Positions 37,122 to 45,463 of a stretch of DNA of 64,000 bases are shown piece by piece. This stretch comes from DATKHR01 sp036557365 (GTDB lineage Bacteria > Acidobacteriota > Vicinamibacteria > Vicinamibacterales > CAVVIG01): positions 124,001-188,000 of the forward strand of contig DATBHR010000077.1 in NCBI GenBank assembly GCA_036557365.1. Direction: 5' to 3'. The notes beneath the pieces are model-generated. The model worked only from the letters and a program-made list of their open reading frames with translations. It searched no databases and had not been told where the DNA came from. Numbering within the stretch: position 1 is the stretch's first letter; each line of letters opens with the position of its first letter. The position numbers were made by a program, and so were the translations under genes.

Positions 37122-37507
37122 ATCTCGCGACCCGGAGAGGTGTCGAGAGAACCCGTCTCAGTTCCGGAGGTGGTCAGGAAACGACTCGGGGAACTGGCGC
37201 AACCAAAGGAAAGGCCTTCAGGCTCCGGTGGCAACTGAGGGCGTTGCTGTTGGTGCTCCGGCCGTGATTTCGGCTGGGATGCGCGGGCCCCTGCCCCTTA
37301 CGCCGATCTATTCGGCCAGCGCGATTTGCGTCACGCGCAAATCGCGCTCTGCAGCATCAGGCTTGCCTGTTTAGAGCTCCAACCAGTCTCAGCATGGTCT
37401 GTCTGCTGGGACAGCGTTGACGTTCCGCCTGACGTGACGGGCGGGACTAAAGAGCGTCCGAGGCCTTCGGCGCGGAGAGCGGCGGTCAACCGGGACTGAT
37501 CGGAAGT
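37122..37507. other. 386-bp non-coding stretch with a strong hairpin
   Basis: No supported gene. A perfect 12-bp inverted repeat GCGCGATTTGCG / CGCAAATCGCGC with 5-nt loop TCACG lies at 37319-37347; no T-run follows on either strand. The rest shows no periodicity. Confidence 0.6.
37319..37347. repeat. Perfect 12-bp stem hairpin
   Basis: GCGCGATTTGCG, loop TCACG, CGCAAATCGCGC. Located in the lower-GC patch between the membrane protein and the convergent retropepsin gene; it could be a factor-dependent terminator or a protein-binding palindrome. Confidence 0.7.
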
Positions 37508-39019
37508 CTACGAAGCCTTGAGCCGCAGCACCGATCGATCGAGATCGATCGAGACGCGGTACTTGCTCAGGAATTTGTGGCCGACGATGCCGCCGAGCTG
37601 GAATCCGAGCAGCGCGCTCGGCGCGTTGAGGTTGAGCACGACGACCGGGAAGTTCTTGTACTGGATGCGGTCGAACGCGAGATCGACGCCCGGCATCAGG
37701 AACGCGTCCTCATCCCAGCCCGACGTCCCGTACACCTTGAGGGCGATGCGGCGTCCCGACATCGGCTTGTTGAGCGCCGACGCCGTCGCCTGGCTGATCG
37801 AAATCACCTCGCCGCCCGTATCGATCACGAAGTTCGCCTTGTAACCGCCGTCGATCATTCCACTCACCGTCGCGAGACGATGCACGCGAAGCGGCAGCTC
37901 GAAGTCCTTCGCCTCTTCGGGCAGCTGCTTGCCGAACGTCAGCTTGTGCGTCTTGTAGTCGATGATCATCGAGTAGCCGAGGGCCAGCGGCGACAGCGCC
38001 TCGGTCTCTTTCGCCGGCAGATCGCGGAGCGGCGGGTTCTTGATGAGGCACGGCACGTTCCGCAGCTTGAGCGACCCGAGCTCGAGCGAGTCCATGCGCG
38101 CCAGCTGAAGACCGCGAAGCCCGACGCGGCCGACGCCCGCGCTGAGCGTGTAGGTGATCGGCGTGATGCCCAGCCGCTGCGCGGTCTGACGCGTGATGAC
38201 GGTGTTCTCCGAGCCGGTGTCGATGACGAAGTCCTGCGCGGCGCCGTCGTTGACCTTGGCGCGCACGACGACCTTCTCGTTGACGAGGCGGAAATCCACC
38301 GTATAGAGGCGATCGTCCGCGCCCGCTTCCGACTCGAACGGCACGCGCTGGCCGAACGAACGCAGGAAGCGGATCTCCGCGCGCGACCAGTCGGCCTTCT
38401 CGCTGTGGTCCTTGTTGGGCAGCAGGTTGACGTAGTTCGAGTAGGCGACCGCCGCCTCCTCGTACTTGTGCATGCGCTCGTAGATCGACCCGACCGTATG
38501 GTGAATTTCCAGATCGCGCGGCGACAGCTTCAATGCGAGCTGGGCCTCGTCCATCGCCTCGTCGAGTCGGTTGCGCGCGGCGAGCGCCTTGGCCATCCCG
38601 TGATGCCCGCGCGCGAGGTTGGGCGATCGGGTGAGCGAGTCCTTGTACTCTGCCTCGGCGTCCTGGAAGAGGCCGGAGGCCCACAGCGCGTCGCCGTAGA
38701 GCGCCGCGGTTTCCGGTCCCGTCGGATCGGATTTGTGGAGCAGCTCGGCCTCGGTCCGCGCAAGGTCGAACTCGGCGACGCGAAGCGCCGACGCGATGAC
38801 GCCGACGCGCGGCCGCTGCCGGCTGTCGGCGGGCGACTCTTTCAGCGCGTTTTGATACGCGTCGAGCGAATCGCCGTATCGTCCTTCCGAGTACAGGAGA
38901 TCGGCGAGCTGCAGCTGGATTTCGGAGGCCTGTGAGACCGGCGGAGCGTCAGCGCGGATGGCGAAGCTTGCGGCCACGACGATGGCCGAGATGGCGACGA
39001 CCCGCAGGGTACTCCGCAT
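37508..39019 (-). CDS. TPR protein with two retropepsin-like aspartic protease domains, secreted
   Basis: 503 residues from ATG 39019, with GGAGG 6 nt upstream and a signal peptide. Residues about 30-200 are TPR-like repeats (LADLLYSEGRYGDSLDAYQN, DAEAEYKDSLTRSPNLARGH, EAAVAYSNYVNLLP). Two retropepsin halves follow: AQDFVIDTGSENTVITRQTA near residue 240 and YKANFVIDTGGEVISISQAT near 400, each with the Asp-Thr-Gly catalytic triplet. The two halves could form an intramolecular aspartic protease. Substrate unknown. Confidence 0.85.
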   Translation of the reverse strand: MRSTLRVVAISAIVVAASFAIRADAPPVSQASEIQLQLADLLYSEGRYGDSLDAYQNALKESPADSRQRPRVGVIASALRVAEFDLARTEAELLHKSDPTGPETAALYGDALWASGLFQDAEAEYKDSLTRSPNLARGHHGMAKALAARNRLDEAMDEAQLALKLSPRDLEIHHTVGSIYERMHKYEEAAVAYSNYVNLLPNKDHSEKADWSRAEIRFLRSFGQRVPFESEAGADDRLYTVDFRLVNEKVVVRAKVNDGAAQDFVIDTGSENTVITRQTAQRLGITPITYTLSAGVGRVGLRGLQLARMDSLELGSLKLRNVPCLIKNPPLRDLPAKETEALSPLALGYSMIIDYKTHKLTFGKQLPEEAKDFELPLRVHRLATVSGMIDGGYKANFVIDTGGEVISISQATASALNKPMSGRRIALKVYGTSGWDEDAFLMPGVDLAFDRIQYKNFPVVVLNLNAPSALLGFQLGGIVGHKFLSKYRVSIDLDRSVLRLKAS

Positions 39020-39178
39020 TGAAGCCTCCAGCTTGCGTTGCAATCCGACCGCTCGAAGGGCGGCACACCAGCATCGAGGAGTCGGAACTACTTACAAGAA
39101 GCGCGCCGTGAGAATTTCAGCGATCGTCGGTTCTTCCGCCGGGTCGTCGACGACGAGTCGATTACGAAAAAAGAAAAA

Positions 39179-39649
39179 TCAGTGCGTGTATTGTTCGATC
39201 GGGACGCCGTCGTACATCTGATCGACGCGCAGGATCTGCGTCTCCCGGCTGTAGCTGCCAAGCTCGTAATCCTCGCTCATGATGAGCGCCTTGATCGGCT
39301 TGGTCGGACAGACTTCCGCGCACAAGCCGCAGAAGCTGCAGCGCGACAGGTTGAAGTCGAAGTAATCGAGGACTTTGATCTTCGTCCCGGGTTCCCGGTG
39401 TCCGCCGAGCGCAATCAGATCGTCCGGGCAGGCCTTGGCGCACTGGTCGCAGACGATGCAGGTCTGCGCGCCGGTGCCGGGCTCGGTCTGCAGTCGAAGG
39501 ACGCCGCGGAACCGCGGCGCGGTCGGACGCCGCTCCGCGGGATACTGGAACGTGAAGGCGGGCTGCGGCGTGTAGCGCAGCGTCACCCACAGTCCCTTCA
39601 GCAGGTCGATGAGGAAGAGCGATTTCAGGAAGCCGATGATCTTCTGCAT
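39179..39649 (-). CDS. nuoI: NADH-quinone oxidoreductase subunit I (8Fe-8S)
   Basis: 156 residues with two 4Fe-4S motifs, CIVCDQCAKACP and CSFCGLCAEVCP. The N-terminal amphipathic helix (IIGFLKSLFLIDLLKGLWVT) is typical of the Complex I arm. It follows nuoB by 24 nt on the same strand. In Complex I it passes electrons from N6a/N6b toward N2 in NuoB. Confidence 0.92.
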   Translation of the reverse strand: MQKIIGFLKSLFLIDLLKGLWVTLRYTPQPAFTFQYPAERRPTAPRFRGVLRLQTEPGTGAQTCIVCDQCAKACPDDLIALGGHREPGTKIKVLDYFDFNLSRCSFCGLCAEVCPTKPIKALIMSEDYELGSYSRETQILRVDQMYDGVPIEQYTH

Positions 39650-39673
39650 GATGTCGATGTGCTGCCCCGCAGC

Positions 39674-40210
39674 CTAGGATCGTTCGCCGATGACGATGGG
39701 CTCGGACTGGCCGAGCGGGATAATCCGATCTTTCCGGAGCACGGTTCCTTCTTTTCGAATCTTGTCCTGCAGCCGCATCAGCCCGTACAGCAGCGCTTCC
39801 GGCCGCGGCGGGCAGCCCGACACGTAGACGTCGACCGGCACGACCTTGTCCACTCCCTGCAGCACGCTGTAGGTCGGGAACGGGCCGCCGGCGTTCGAGC
39901 AGCTGCCCATCGAGATGACCCACTTCGGCTCGGGCATCTGATCGTAGAGCCGACGCAGCACGGGCGCCATTTTCTTCGTCACCGTGCCGGCGACGATCAT
40001 GAGGTCGGACTGCCGCGGCGAGGCGCGGAAAACCTCGGCGCCGAAGCGCGCGATGTCGTAGCGCGACGCCGACGCCGCCATCATCTCGATCGCGCAGCAC
40101 GCCAGCCCGAAGCCCATCGGCCAGATAGATGACTCACGCGCCCAGTTGAGGACGCGGTCGATGCTCGTCGTGATGAAGTTGTCCTCGAAGCGATGGTCGA
40201 TCAGACCCAT
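39674..40210 (-). CDS. nuoB: NADH-quinone oxidoreductase subunit B
   Basis: 178 residues. Cluster N2 ligands are present: GLACCAIEMM (tandem Cys), ISMGSCSNAGG and VSGCPPRPEALL. Length and blocks match NuoB. The usual neighbours nuoA, C, D are absent; only nuoI follows and a ferredoxin gene precedes. Confidence 0.94.
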   Translation of the reverse strand: MGLIDHRFEDNFITTSIDRVLNWARESSIWPMGFGLACCAIEMMAASASRYDIARFGAEVFRASPRQSDLMIVAGTVTKKMAPVLRRLYDQMPEPKWVISMGSCSNAGGPFPTYSVLQGVDKVVPVDVYVSGCPPRPEALLYGLMRLQDKIRKEGTVLRKDRIIPLGQSEPIVIGERS

Positions 40211-40271
40211 TCAGTCGTCTCCGCAGGGCGTCCGCGAACCGCGCGCGATGTGCGCGCAGGCGCCCGTCAAA

Positions 40272-40538
40272 TTACATCTGATCCCGATAGTAGTCCGCGT
40301 TCTGGCGAATGAAATCCGTCCACTTGTGCGGCGTTTCATCGAGCGCAAAGATCGCCTCGACAGGGCACGCCGGCACGCACGCCCCGCAGTCGATGCATTC
40401 GTCGGGGTGAATATAAAGCATTTGGACCGCTTCGTAGCCAGGCTCGTCCTTGCGGGGGTGGATGCAGTCGACCGGGCATACGTCCACGCAGGCCGAATCC
40501 TTGGTGCCGATACAGGGCTCGCAGATGATATAGGCCAA
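40272..40538 (-). CDS. fdxA: Ferredoxin, 7Fe/8Fe type
   Basis: 88 residues. First cluster region ICEPCIGTKDSACVDVCPVDC and second CIDCGACVPACPVEAIF match the FdxA-type bacterial ferredoxin with Zn/7Fe-like spacing. Small soluble electron carrier. It is 61 nt upstream of nuoB on the same strand and could feed electrons to the NuoB/NuoI pair (inference). Confidence 0.92.
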   Translation of the reverse strand: MAYIICEPCIGTKDSACVDVCPVDCIHPRKDEPGYEAVQMLYIHPDECIDCGACVPACPVEAIFALDETPHKWTDFIRQNADYYRDQM

Positions 40539-40556
40539 TGGGGTTCCGCTGATCCA

Positions 40557-40943
40557 ATGATATTAGAGTTTCTGCTGTCGGTCGCCATGACGTGCGACCC
40601 GCAGCTGGCAGGGCTCTTCACGCCTCCCCGCCCGACGCTCGGAAGTTACGAAGTTTGCACGACAGCCGCGTCCATCGACGAGAGCGTGTCGGCGGATGTG
40701 CAGGCCGCACCCGCCGAACAGCTCGAATCGCTGGACGCCTTCGGGTCGGCCGGCGCCTACGATCGAACCGCCCTTGCTCAGCTCTACGGCGGACGCCGCG
40801 TCACGGTTGTCCGCGGCTGGCGGGTGGTCGGCGACCGGTTCGAGTCGATGACGTTTCTGTCACCCTATCCCGACCCGACGCTCTCGCGCCTGGAATCCGG
40901 GACCTTGATCATCCGGTTCGAAATTCCGACCGAGAAACGCTGA
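40557..40943 (+). CDS. Small protein of unknown function
   Basis: 128 residues from ATG 40557, 18 nt from the divergent ferredoxin start. Features: a single CDP and CTT cysteine, acidic middle, and C-terminal beta-strand pattern RVTVVRGWRVVGDRFESMTF then LESGTLIIRFEIP. The N-terminal hydrophobic stretch is short. Not recognised. Confidence 0.6.
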   Translation: MILEFLLSVAMTCDPQLAGLFTPPRPTLGSYEVCTTAASIDESVSADVQAAPAEQLESLDAFGSAGAYDRTALAQLYGGRRVTVVRGWRVVGDRFESMTFLSPYPDPTLSRLESGTLIIRFEIPTEKR

Positions 40944-40949
40944 ATCGGC

Positions 40950-41732
40950 TCAGCGGCGGTCGACGCTGATCGCGATGTCTCCCTTGACCGCGTCAATCGA
41001 GACGACCGGGTCGCCCGTTCCGATGGTCGTCTCGCCGAACCGGGGACCGAATGTGTCGCGCAACGACAACGGGATGTCCGAGGTGATGACGCCGTTGAAG
41101 GTGAGCGCCAGGATACGTGCGTTGTCGGGTGGACGCGCAAACTGGAGGCGCACCGGGCCGTTGAAGGTGCGGAGGCGCAGCATGCCGCCCGCGACGAGCG
41201 CGGCGTCCGTGAGCGCGACGCTGCCGACGCCGCTTTCGAGCCGCACGCGACCCGAGAGCGCGTTGGCTTCGATATTCCCGCGCTGAATGTCGACGTCGCA
41301 CGCGGCGGTCAGGTCCGACAGCCGGACGCGCCCCTCGAACACGCGAACCGCGTCCAGCCGCGCGGCCGACGGCGCGCGGATGACCATCTCCGTCTTCAGG
41401 CGCGCGTCGCGTCCGTCGTTGGTCTGGACCGCCGCGATGCGCACGACGTCGTCGCTCGAGTCGATCACCACCGGGTATCGGGCGAGATCCGACGAGGTTG
41501 GCGCGCGACGCATGATTTCGACCGCGAGGTCGGGCCGATCCGATCCGACGATCGTGACGTCCGCGATGGTGGCCTCGACGCGTACGGCGCGGCCTGGCGG
41601 GAGTGGGAGCGTGCGGGCCACGCGATCGCTGGCGTCCGCGGCGTGGACAATCGTCGGCGCGCAGAGCAGCGCGACGGCCAGCCGTCGCCCGGGGAGCGTC
41701 ACCCCGCGGATTATAATTTGATTCGACGCCAT
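40950..41732 (-). CDS. Secreted beta-helix/adhesin-like (DUF4097-type) protein
   Basis: 260 residues with signal peptide (RRLAVALLCAPTIVHAADA). The mature part is a repetitive all-beta sequence: VRVEATIADVTIVGSDRPDL, ARLDAVRVFEGRVRLSDLTA, GRVRLESGVGSVALTDAALV, VSIDAVKGDIAISVDRR, resembling DUF4097-type proteins. A GTG eleven codons downstream is an alternative start. With ATG 41732 the start codon overlaps that of the divergent barrel gene inside one CATG. Confidence 0.75.
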   Translation of the reverse strand: MASNQIIIRGVTLPGRRLAVALLCAPTIVHAADASDRVARTLPLPPGRAVRVEATIADVTIVGSDRPDLAVEIMRRAPTSSDLARYPVVIDSSDDVVRIAAVQTNDGRDARLKTEMVIRAPSAARLDAVRVFEGRVRLSDLTAACDVDIQRGNIEANALSGRVRLESGVGSVALTDAALVAGGMLRLRTFNGPVRLQFARPPDNARILALTFNGVITSDIPLSLRDTFGPRFGETTIGTGDPVVSIDAVKGDIAISVDRR

Positions 41733-43002
41733 GCCGATCAGGCGCGCCGTCCGCCCAGCGCTGTTCTTTCGCGTCGCGATGATCTGTGCGCTGCTGCTCG
41801 TGCGAACGCCGGCGGCCCGCGCGCAGTCCGAATCGTCGTGGACGGACTGGACTGCGTCGCCGATCGAGTTCGCCGACGGCCACGTGACGCTCGGCGGCGA
41901 CGTGTCGGCGTCGTTCGGCTCGCACGACGCGGGCTTCTTCAACTACACCGACTACGATCACTCGGCGCTCCGGCTGCTGCGGGTCAACCTGGCCGCGGTG
42001 GTCAAGGCGACGGACCATCTCGCCATCCTCGGCGATCTCGAAACCGAGAACCTCGACAGCGTGCGGCCGTACGCGCTCTATGCGCGCATCCGGCCCTGGA
42101 CCGCGCGGGACATCGACATCCAGGTCGGCCGCATTCCGCCGACCTTCGGCGCGTTCTCGCGTCGTCCGTACGTGTCCGACAATCCGCTGATCGGTTACCC
42201 GCTGGCGTATCAGTACCTCACGTCACTCCGCTCCGACGCACTGCCGGCCACGGCAACCGAACTGTTGTCGAGGAAAGGCAATGGCTGGCTCGTCGGCTAT
42301 TCGGTCGGGAGTCCGACGTTCGATCACGGCGTGCCGCTCGTCAGCGCGTTCCGGTGGGACACCGGCGTCCAGGCGCATGCCTCGATGCTGAAGGACCGGA
42401 TGTTGAGCGCGACGGTGTCGGTGACCAACGGCACCGTGTCGAACCCGCTCTTCAAGGACGACAACGGCGGCAAGCAGGTCGCCGGTCGGCTGGAGTGGAA
42501 GCCGATCGCGGGCCTGGCGATTGGCGGGTCGGCGGCGCAAGGCGAATTCGTCGGCGACAGCGCGGCGACTGCGGCGCTGGGGCCGGCGGCCGACGGCCGA
42601 CGCTTCGTGCAGACCGCGTGGGGCGTCGACGCGGAGTATTCGCGCGGCTACTATCTCTTCCGCACTGAAACGATCTTTTCGTCGTGGCAGATTCCGTTCG
42701 CCGCGGAGCCGAATCGCCGCGATCCGCTGACGGCTTTCTCCACGTTCGTCGAAGGCAAATACAAGATCAGGCCGGGGCTGTACGCCGCGGCGCGATACGA
42801 CTATCTCGGGTTCGGCACGATCTCCACGCCGACGGTGACGACGACGTGGGATGCGCCGGTGACGCGCATCGAGTTCGGCGCCGGATATTCGATTCTGAGA
42901 AATGTGCTGCTCAAGGGAACGTATCAGCACGACAGGCGCGATGGCGGACGCCTGACGCCCGTCGAACATCTCCTCTCGACGCAGGTGGTGTTTTGGTTTT
43001 GA
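41731..43002 (+). CDS. Outer-membrane beta-barrel protein (porin-like)
   Basis: 423 residues with signal peptide cleaved after RTPAARAQS. The body alternates hydrophobic and polar residues as in 16-18 strand porins and ends in LLSTQVVFWF, an aromatic C-terminal signature for outer-membrane insertion. A TATAAT hexamer at 41712-41717 could be its -10, but no clear -35 accompanies it. It overlaps the cupredoxin gene by 10 nt. Substrate unknown. Confidence 0.8.
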   Translation: MPIRRAVRPALFFRVAMICALLLVRTPAARAQSESSWTDWTASPIEFADGHVTLGGDVSASFGSHDAGFFNYTDYDHSALRLLRVNLAAVVKATDHLAILGDLETENLDSVRPYALYARIRPWTARDIDIQVGRIPPTFGAFSRRPYVSDNPLIGYPLAYQYLTSLRSDALPATATELLSRKGNGWLVGYSVGSPTFDHGVPLVSAFRWDTGVQAHASMLKDRMLSATVSVTNGTVSNPLFKDDNGGKQVAGRLEWKPIAGLAIGGSAAQGEFVGDSAATAALGPAADGRRFVQTAWGVDAEYSRGYYLFRTETIFSSWQIPFAAEPNRRDPLTAFSTFVEGKYKIRPGLYAAARYDYLGFGTISTPTVTTTWDAPVTRIEFGAGYSILRNVLLKGTYQHDRRDGGRLTPVEHLLSTQVVFWF

Positions 43003-43703
43003 ACGTCGCGCGCCGATTCGGCGTGCTTGCCTTCGCGCGCGTCGTCGTCGCGGGCATCGCCGCGTTCGTCTGGCTCGTGCCGCAGTCGTCCGTCCAGGTT
43101 GCCGCCGCGCGTCCCGGCGCGATTCGCGGGCGCGTCAGCCTGCGGAGCGTGCCGCAGCCGACCGAACGACGACCGGGCGTCGCCGAGCTCGGTTCGCCGA
43201 CGCCGCGCGATTTGCCGGATCTCCTGCGCTCCGTCGTCTATCTCGAGTCGGCGCCGCGCGGAGCGTTTGAATCCACCGAAGGCGGACGCGTGGTGATGGA
43301 TCAGCGAAACGAAACGTTCGTGCCGCACGTGCTCGCCATCATGATCGGGACGACGGTGGAGTTTCCGAACTCGGATGCGTTCTACCACAACGTCTTTTCG
43401 CTCTCGAAGCCCGCGCGCTTCGATCTGGGCCGTTACGCGGCGGGAAAATCGCGCTCCGTGCGGTTCGACAAACCGGGCATCGTGCGCGTGTTCTGCGACA
43501 TCCACTCGCACATGAACGCCTTCATCCTCGTCTTCGGTCATCCGTTCTTTGCGCTGACCAACGCCGAAGGGCGCTACGGCATCGAGAACGTGCCGCCCGG
43601 GACGTACAACGTCATCGCCTGGAACGAAGGCACGGCGTCCGAACCGAAGGGCGTCACCGTCCCTGACGGCGGGACCGCGGAACTGGACTTCTCGCTGCGA
43701 TGA
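42993..43703 (+). CDS. Cupredoxin with carboxypeptidase-regulatory-like domain
   Basis: About 236 residues from a TTG start (42993 or 42999); AGGTGG lies 5-10 nt upstream. Signal peptide, then a cupredoxin fold: EFPNSDAFYHNVFSLSKPAR gives one His and VFCDIHSHMNAFILV the Cys, His and Met ligands of a type-1 copper site. The C-terminus (ALTNAEGRYGIENVPPGTYN) is a carboxypeptidase-regulatory-like beta domain. Likely periplasmic copper electron carrier or metal sensor partner. It overlaps the kinase gene in ATGA. Confidence 0.83.
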   Translation: MVLNVARRFGVLAFARVVVAGIAAFVWLVPQSSVQVAAARPGAIRGRVSLRSVPQPTERRPGVAELGSPTPRDLPDLLRSVVYLESAPRGAFESTEGGRVVMDQRNETFVPHVLAIMIGTTVEFPNSDAFYHNVFSLSKPARFDLGRYAAGKSRSVRFDKPGIVRVFCDIHSHMNAFILVFGHPFFALTNAEGRYGIENVPPGTYNVIAWNEGTASEPKGVTVPDGGTAELDFSLR

Positions 43704-45463
43704 CGCTGCTCTCTTCGCTGCGGAACCGGATCTTCCTCGCGAGCGCCCTGCTCGCCATGCTCTGCATCGGCGTCGCCATCTACCTGGTGAGCCAGCGCGT
43801 CACCGAGGAAGCGGAGCGGACGCTCGAGCGTGAGATCGTGACGACGGCCGCGCAGGTGGATCAGCTGCGCGCCGAGCGCACGCAGACGTTCACGCTGATG
43901 GCGCGTCTGATCGCCGACCTTCCGAAGCTCAAGGCGGGCATCGACACGAACGATCCGCCGACGCTCAAGGACATCGCCGGCGGCTACCAGGCGCAGCTCA
44001 ACGCGAATCTCGTCCTCGTCACCAACAAGAGCGGCGAGGTCTTGTACGCGGCGGGCGGCTCCCCGCGCGCCGCGGTTATCGCCGCGCACCAGCCCGCCAT
44101 TCGCGAGGCGCTCGCCGGACACGACAGCGTCAGCCTGCTGCCGCAGCCGAACGGCATCCTGCAGATCATCACGGTGCCCGTCGCGCTCGAACTCCCCCGC
44201 CACGAAATCCTCGGAACGCTCAGCGCGGGCTTCCTGCTCGACGACAATCTCGCGCAGCAGTTGAAGCGCATCACCGGCAGCGACATCGCGTTCGGGATGG
44301 ACGGGCAGGTGCTGGCAGCGACGCTGCCGCGCGAGCATTTCGAAGCGCTCGCGAGCCGACTCCGCACCACCGCCATTTCGCGCGTCGATATCGGAGACGA
44401 CGAGTACGTGGCGCTGCCGCGTCCGCTGTCGATGACGAAGGAGCTGGACGGCGCCGCGGCGGGTCCGGTCGCATTGATCCTGCGATCGCGGACCGAACAG
44501 CTTCGATCGCTCCAGGCGATCCACACCGGCCTCTTCGTCACGGCCGTCGTCGCGGTGCTGCTCGCCACGGGCCTCAGCTTCGGCGTCGCGCGCACCATTG
44601 CGCGTCCGCTGGCCGCCATCACCGACGTGATGCGCGAGGTCGCCGCGACCGGCGACCTGACGCGCAAGATCGCCCTGCGTCACCGCAACCGGTGGGACGA
44701 CGAGGACGCGCGTTTGCTCGCGAACACGTTCAACACGCTGACCGATTCGATCGCGCGCTTCCAACGTGAGATGACGCAGCGCGAGCGTCTCGCGTCGCTC
44801 GGACGGCTGTCGACCGTCATCGCGCACGAAGTGCGCAACCCGCTGATGATCATCAAGGCGTCGCTCCACGCGCTGCGGCAGCCGGACATCGATCCGATGC
44901 GTGTGCGCGAGGCGGTTCACGACATCGATGGCGAGGTCGAGCGCCTCAACCGGATCGTCAACGAGGTCCTCGATTTCGCGCGGCCGATCCGGTTCGATTA
45001 CGGTCAAGCGGACGTGAACGCGCTCTGCCGCGACGCGGCGACGGCGGCGCGCGCGTCCGGACCGGGCCCGGAAATCTCGCTGAAGCTCGATCCGGCTGTC
45101 GGCGTCGTGACGACCGACGCCGAGCGCCTGCGGATGGCGCTGGTGAACATGCTGGTCAACGCACGGCATGCGGTGAACGGCATCGAGAGCGCCACCGTCG
45201 AGTGCGCGACCGGCATCGCCGGCGACCGCGTCACCATCGGCATCACCGATCGCGGCCCAGGCATCTCGCCCGATACGCTGGCGCACATCTTCGACCCCTA
45301 TTTCACGACCAAAGCCGGCGGCACTGGACTCGGCCTGCCCATTGCGAAGAACATCATCGAAGGCCTCGGCGGGACGATTGCCGTCTCGAGCGCTGTCGGG
45401 CAGGGGACCGAAGTCCGGATCGACCTGCCCTCGGCGACGCTGAGCGCCCACGCCTCCACATGA
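43700..45463 (+). CDS. Membrane sensor histidine kinase
   Basis: 587 residues: TM1 (IFLASALLAMLCIGVAIYLV), a periplasmic cache-like sensor (residues 35-275), TM2 (HTGLFVTAVVAVLLATGLSF), HAMP, HisKA with phosphoacceptor VIAHEVRNPLM, and HATPase with N and G boxes (NMLVNARHAV, DRGPGISPDT, GTGLGLPIAKNI). Its stop overlaps the start of the response regulator. The sensor faces the same compartment as the cupredoxin encoded upstream. Confidence 0.94.
   Translation: MTLLSSLRNRIFLASALLAMLCIGVAIYLVSQRVTEEAERTLEREIVTTAAQVDQLRAERTQTFTLMARLIADLPKLKAGIDTNDPPTLKDIAGGYQAQLNANLVLVTNKSGEVLYAAGGSPRAAVIAAHQPAIREALAGHDSVSLLPQPNGILQIITVPVALELPRHEILGTLSAGFLLDDNLAQQLKRITGSDIAFGMDGQVLAATLPREHFEALASRLRTTAISRVDIGDDEYVALPRPLSMTKELDGAAAGPVALILRSRTEQLRSLQAIHTGLFVTAVVAVLLATGLSFGVARTIARPLAAITDVMREVAATGDLTRKIALRHRNRWDDEDARLLANTFNTLTDSIARFQREMTQRERLASLGRLSTVIAHEVRNPLMIIKASLHALRQPDIDPMRVREAVHDIDGEVERLNRIVNEVLDFARPIRFDYGQADVNALCRDAATAARASGPGPEISLKLDPAVGVVTTDAERLRMALVNMLVNARHAVNGIESATVECATGIAGDRVTIGITDRGPGISPDTLAHIFDPYFTTKAGGTGLGLPIAKNIIEGLGGTIAVSSAVGQGTEVRIDLPSATLSAHAST

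Noticed and set aside
37319..37347. Integron attC site
   Set aside because: Good hairpin, but no GTTRRRY/RYYYAAC core sites and no integrase.
41712..41717. TATAAT as barrel-gene promoter
   Set aside because: No -35 at 15-19 bp and it lies inside the divergent coding region; kept only as a remark.
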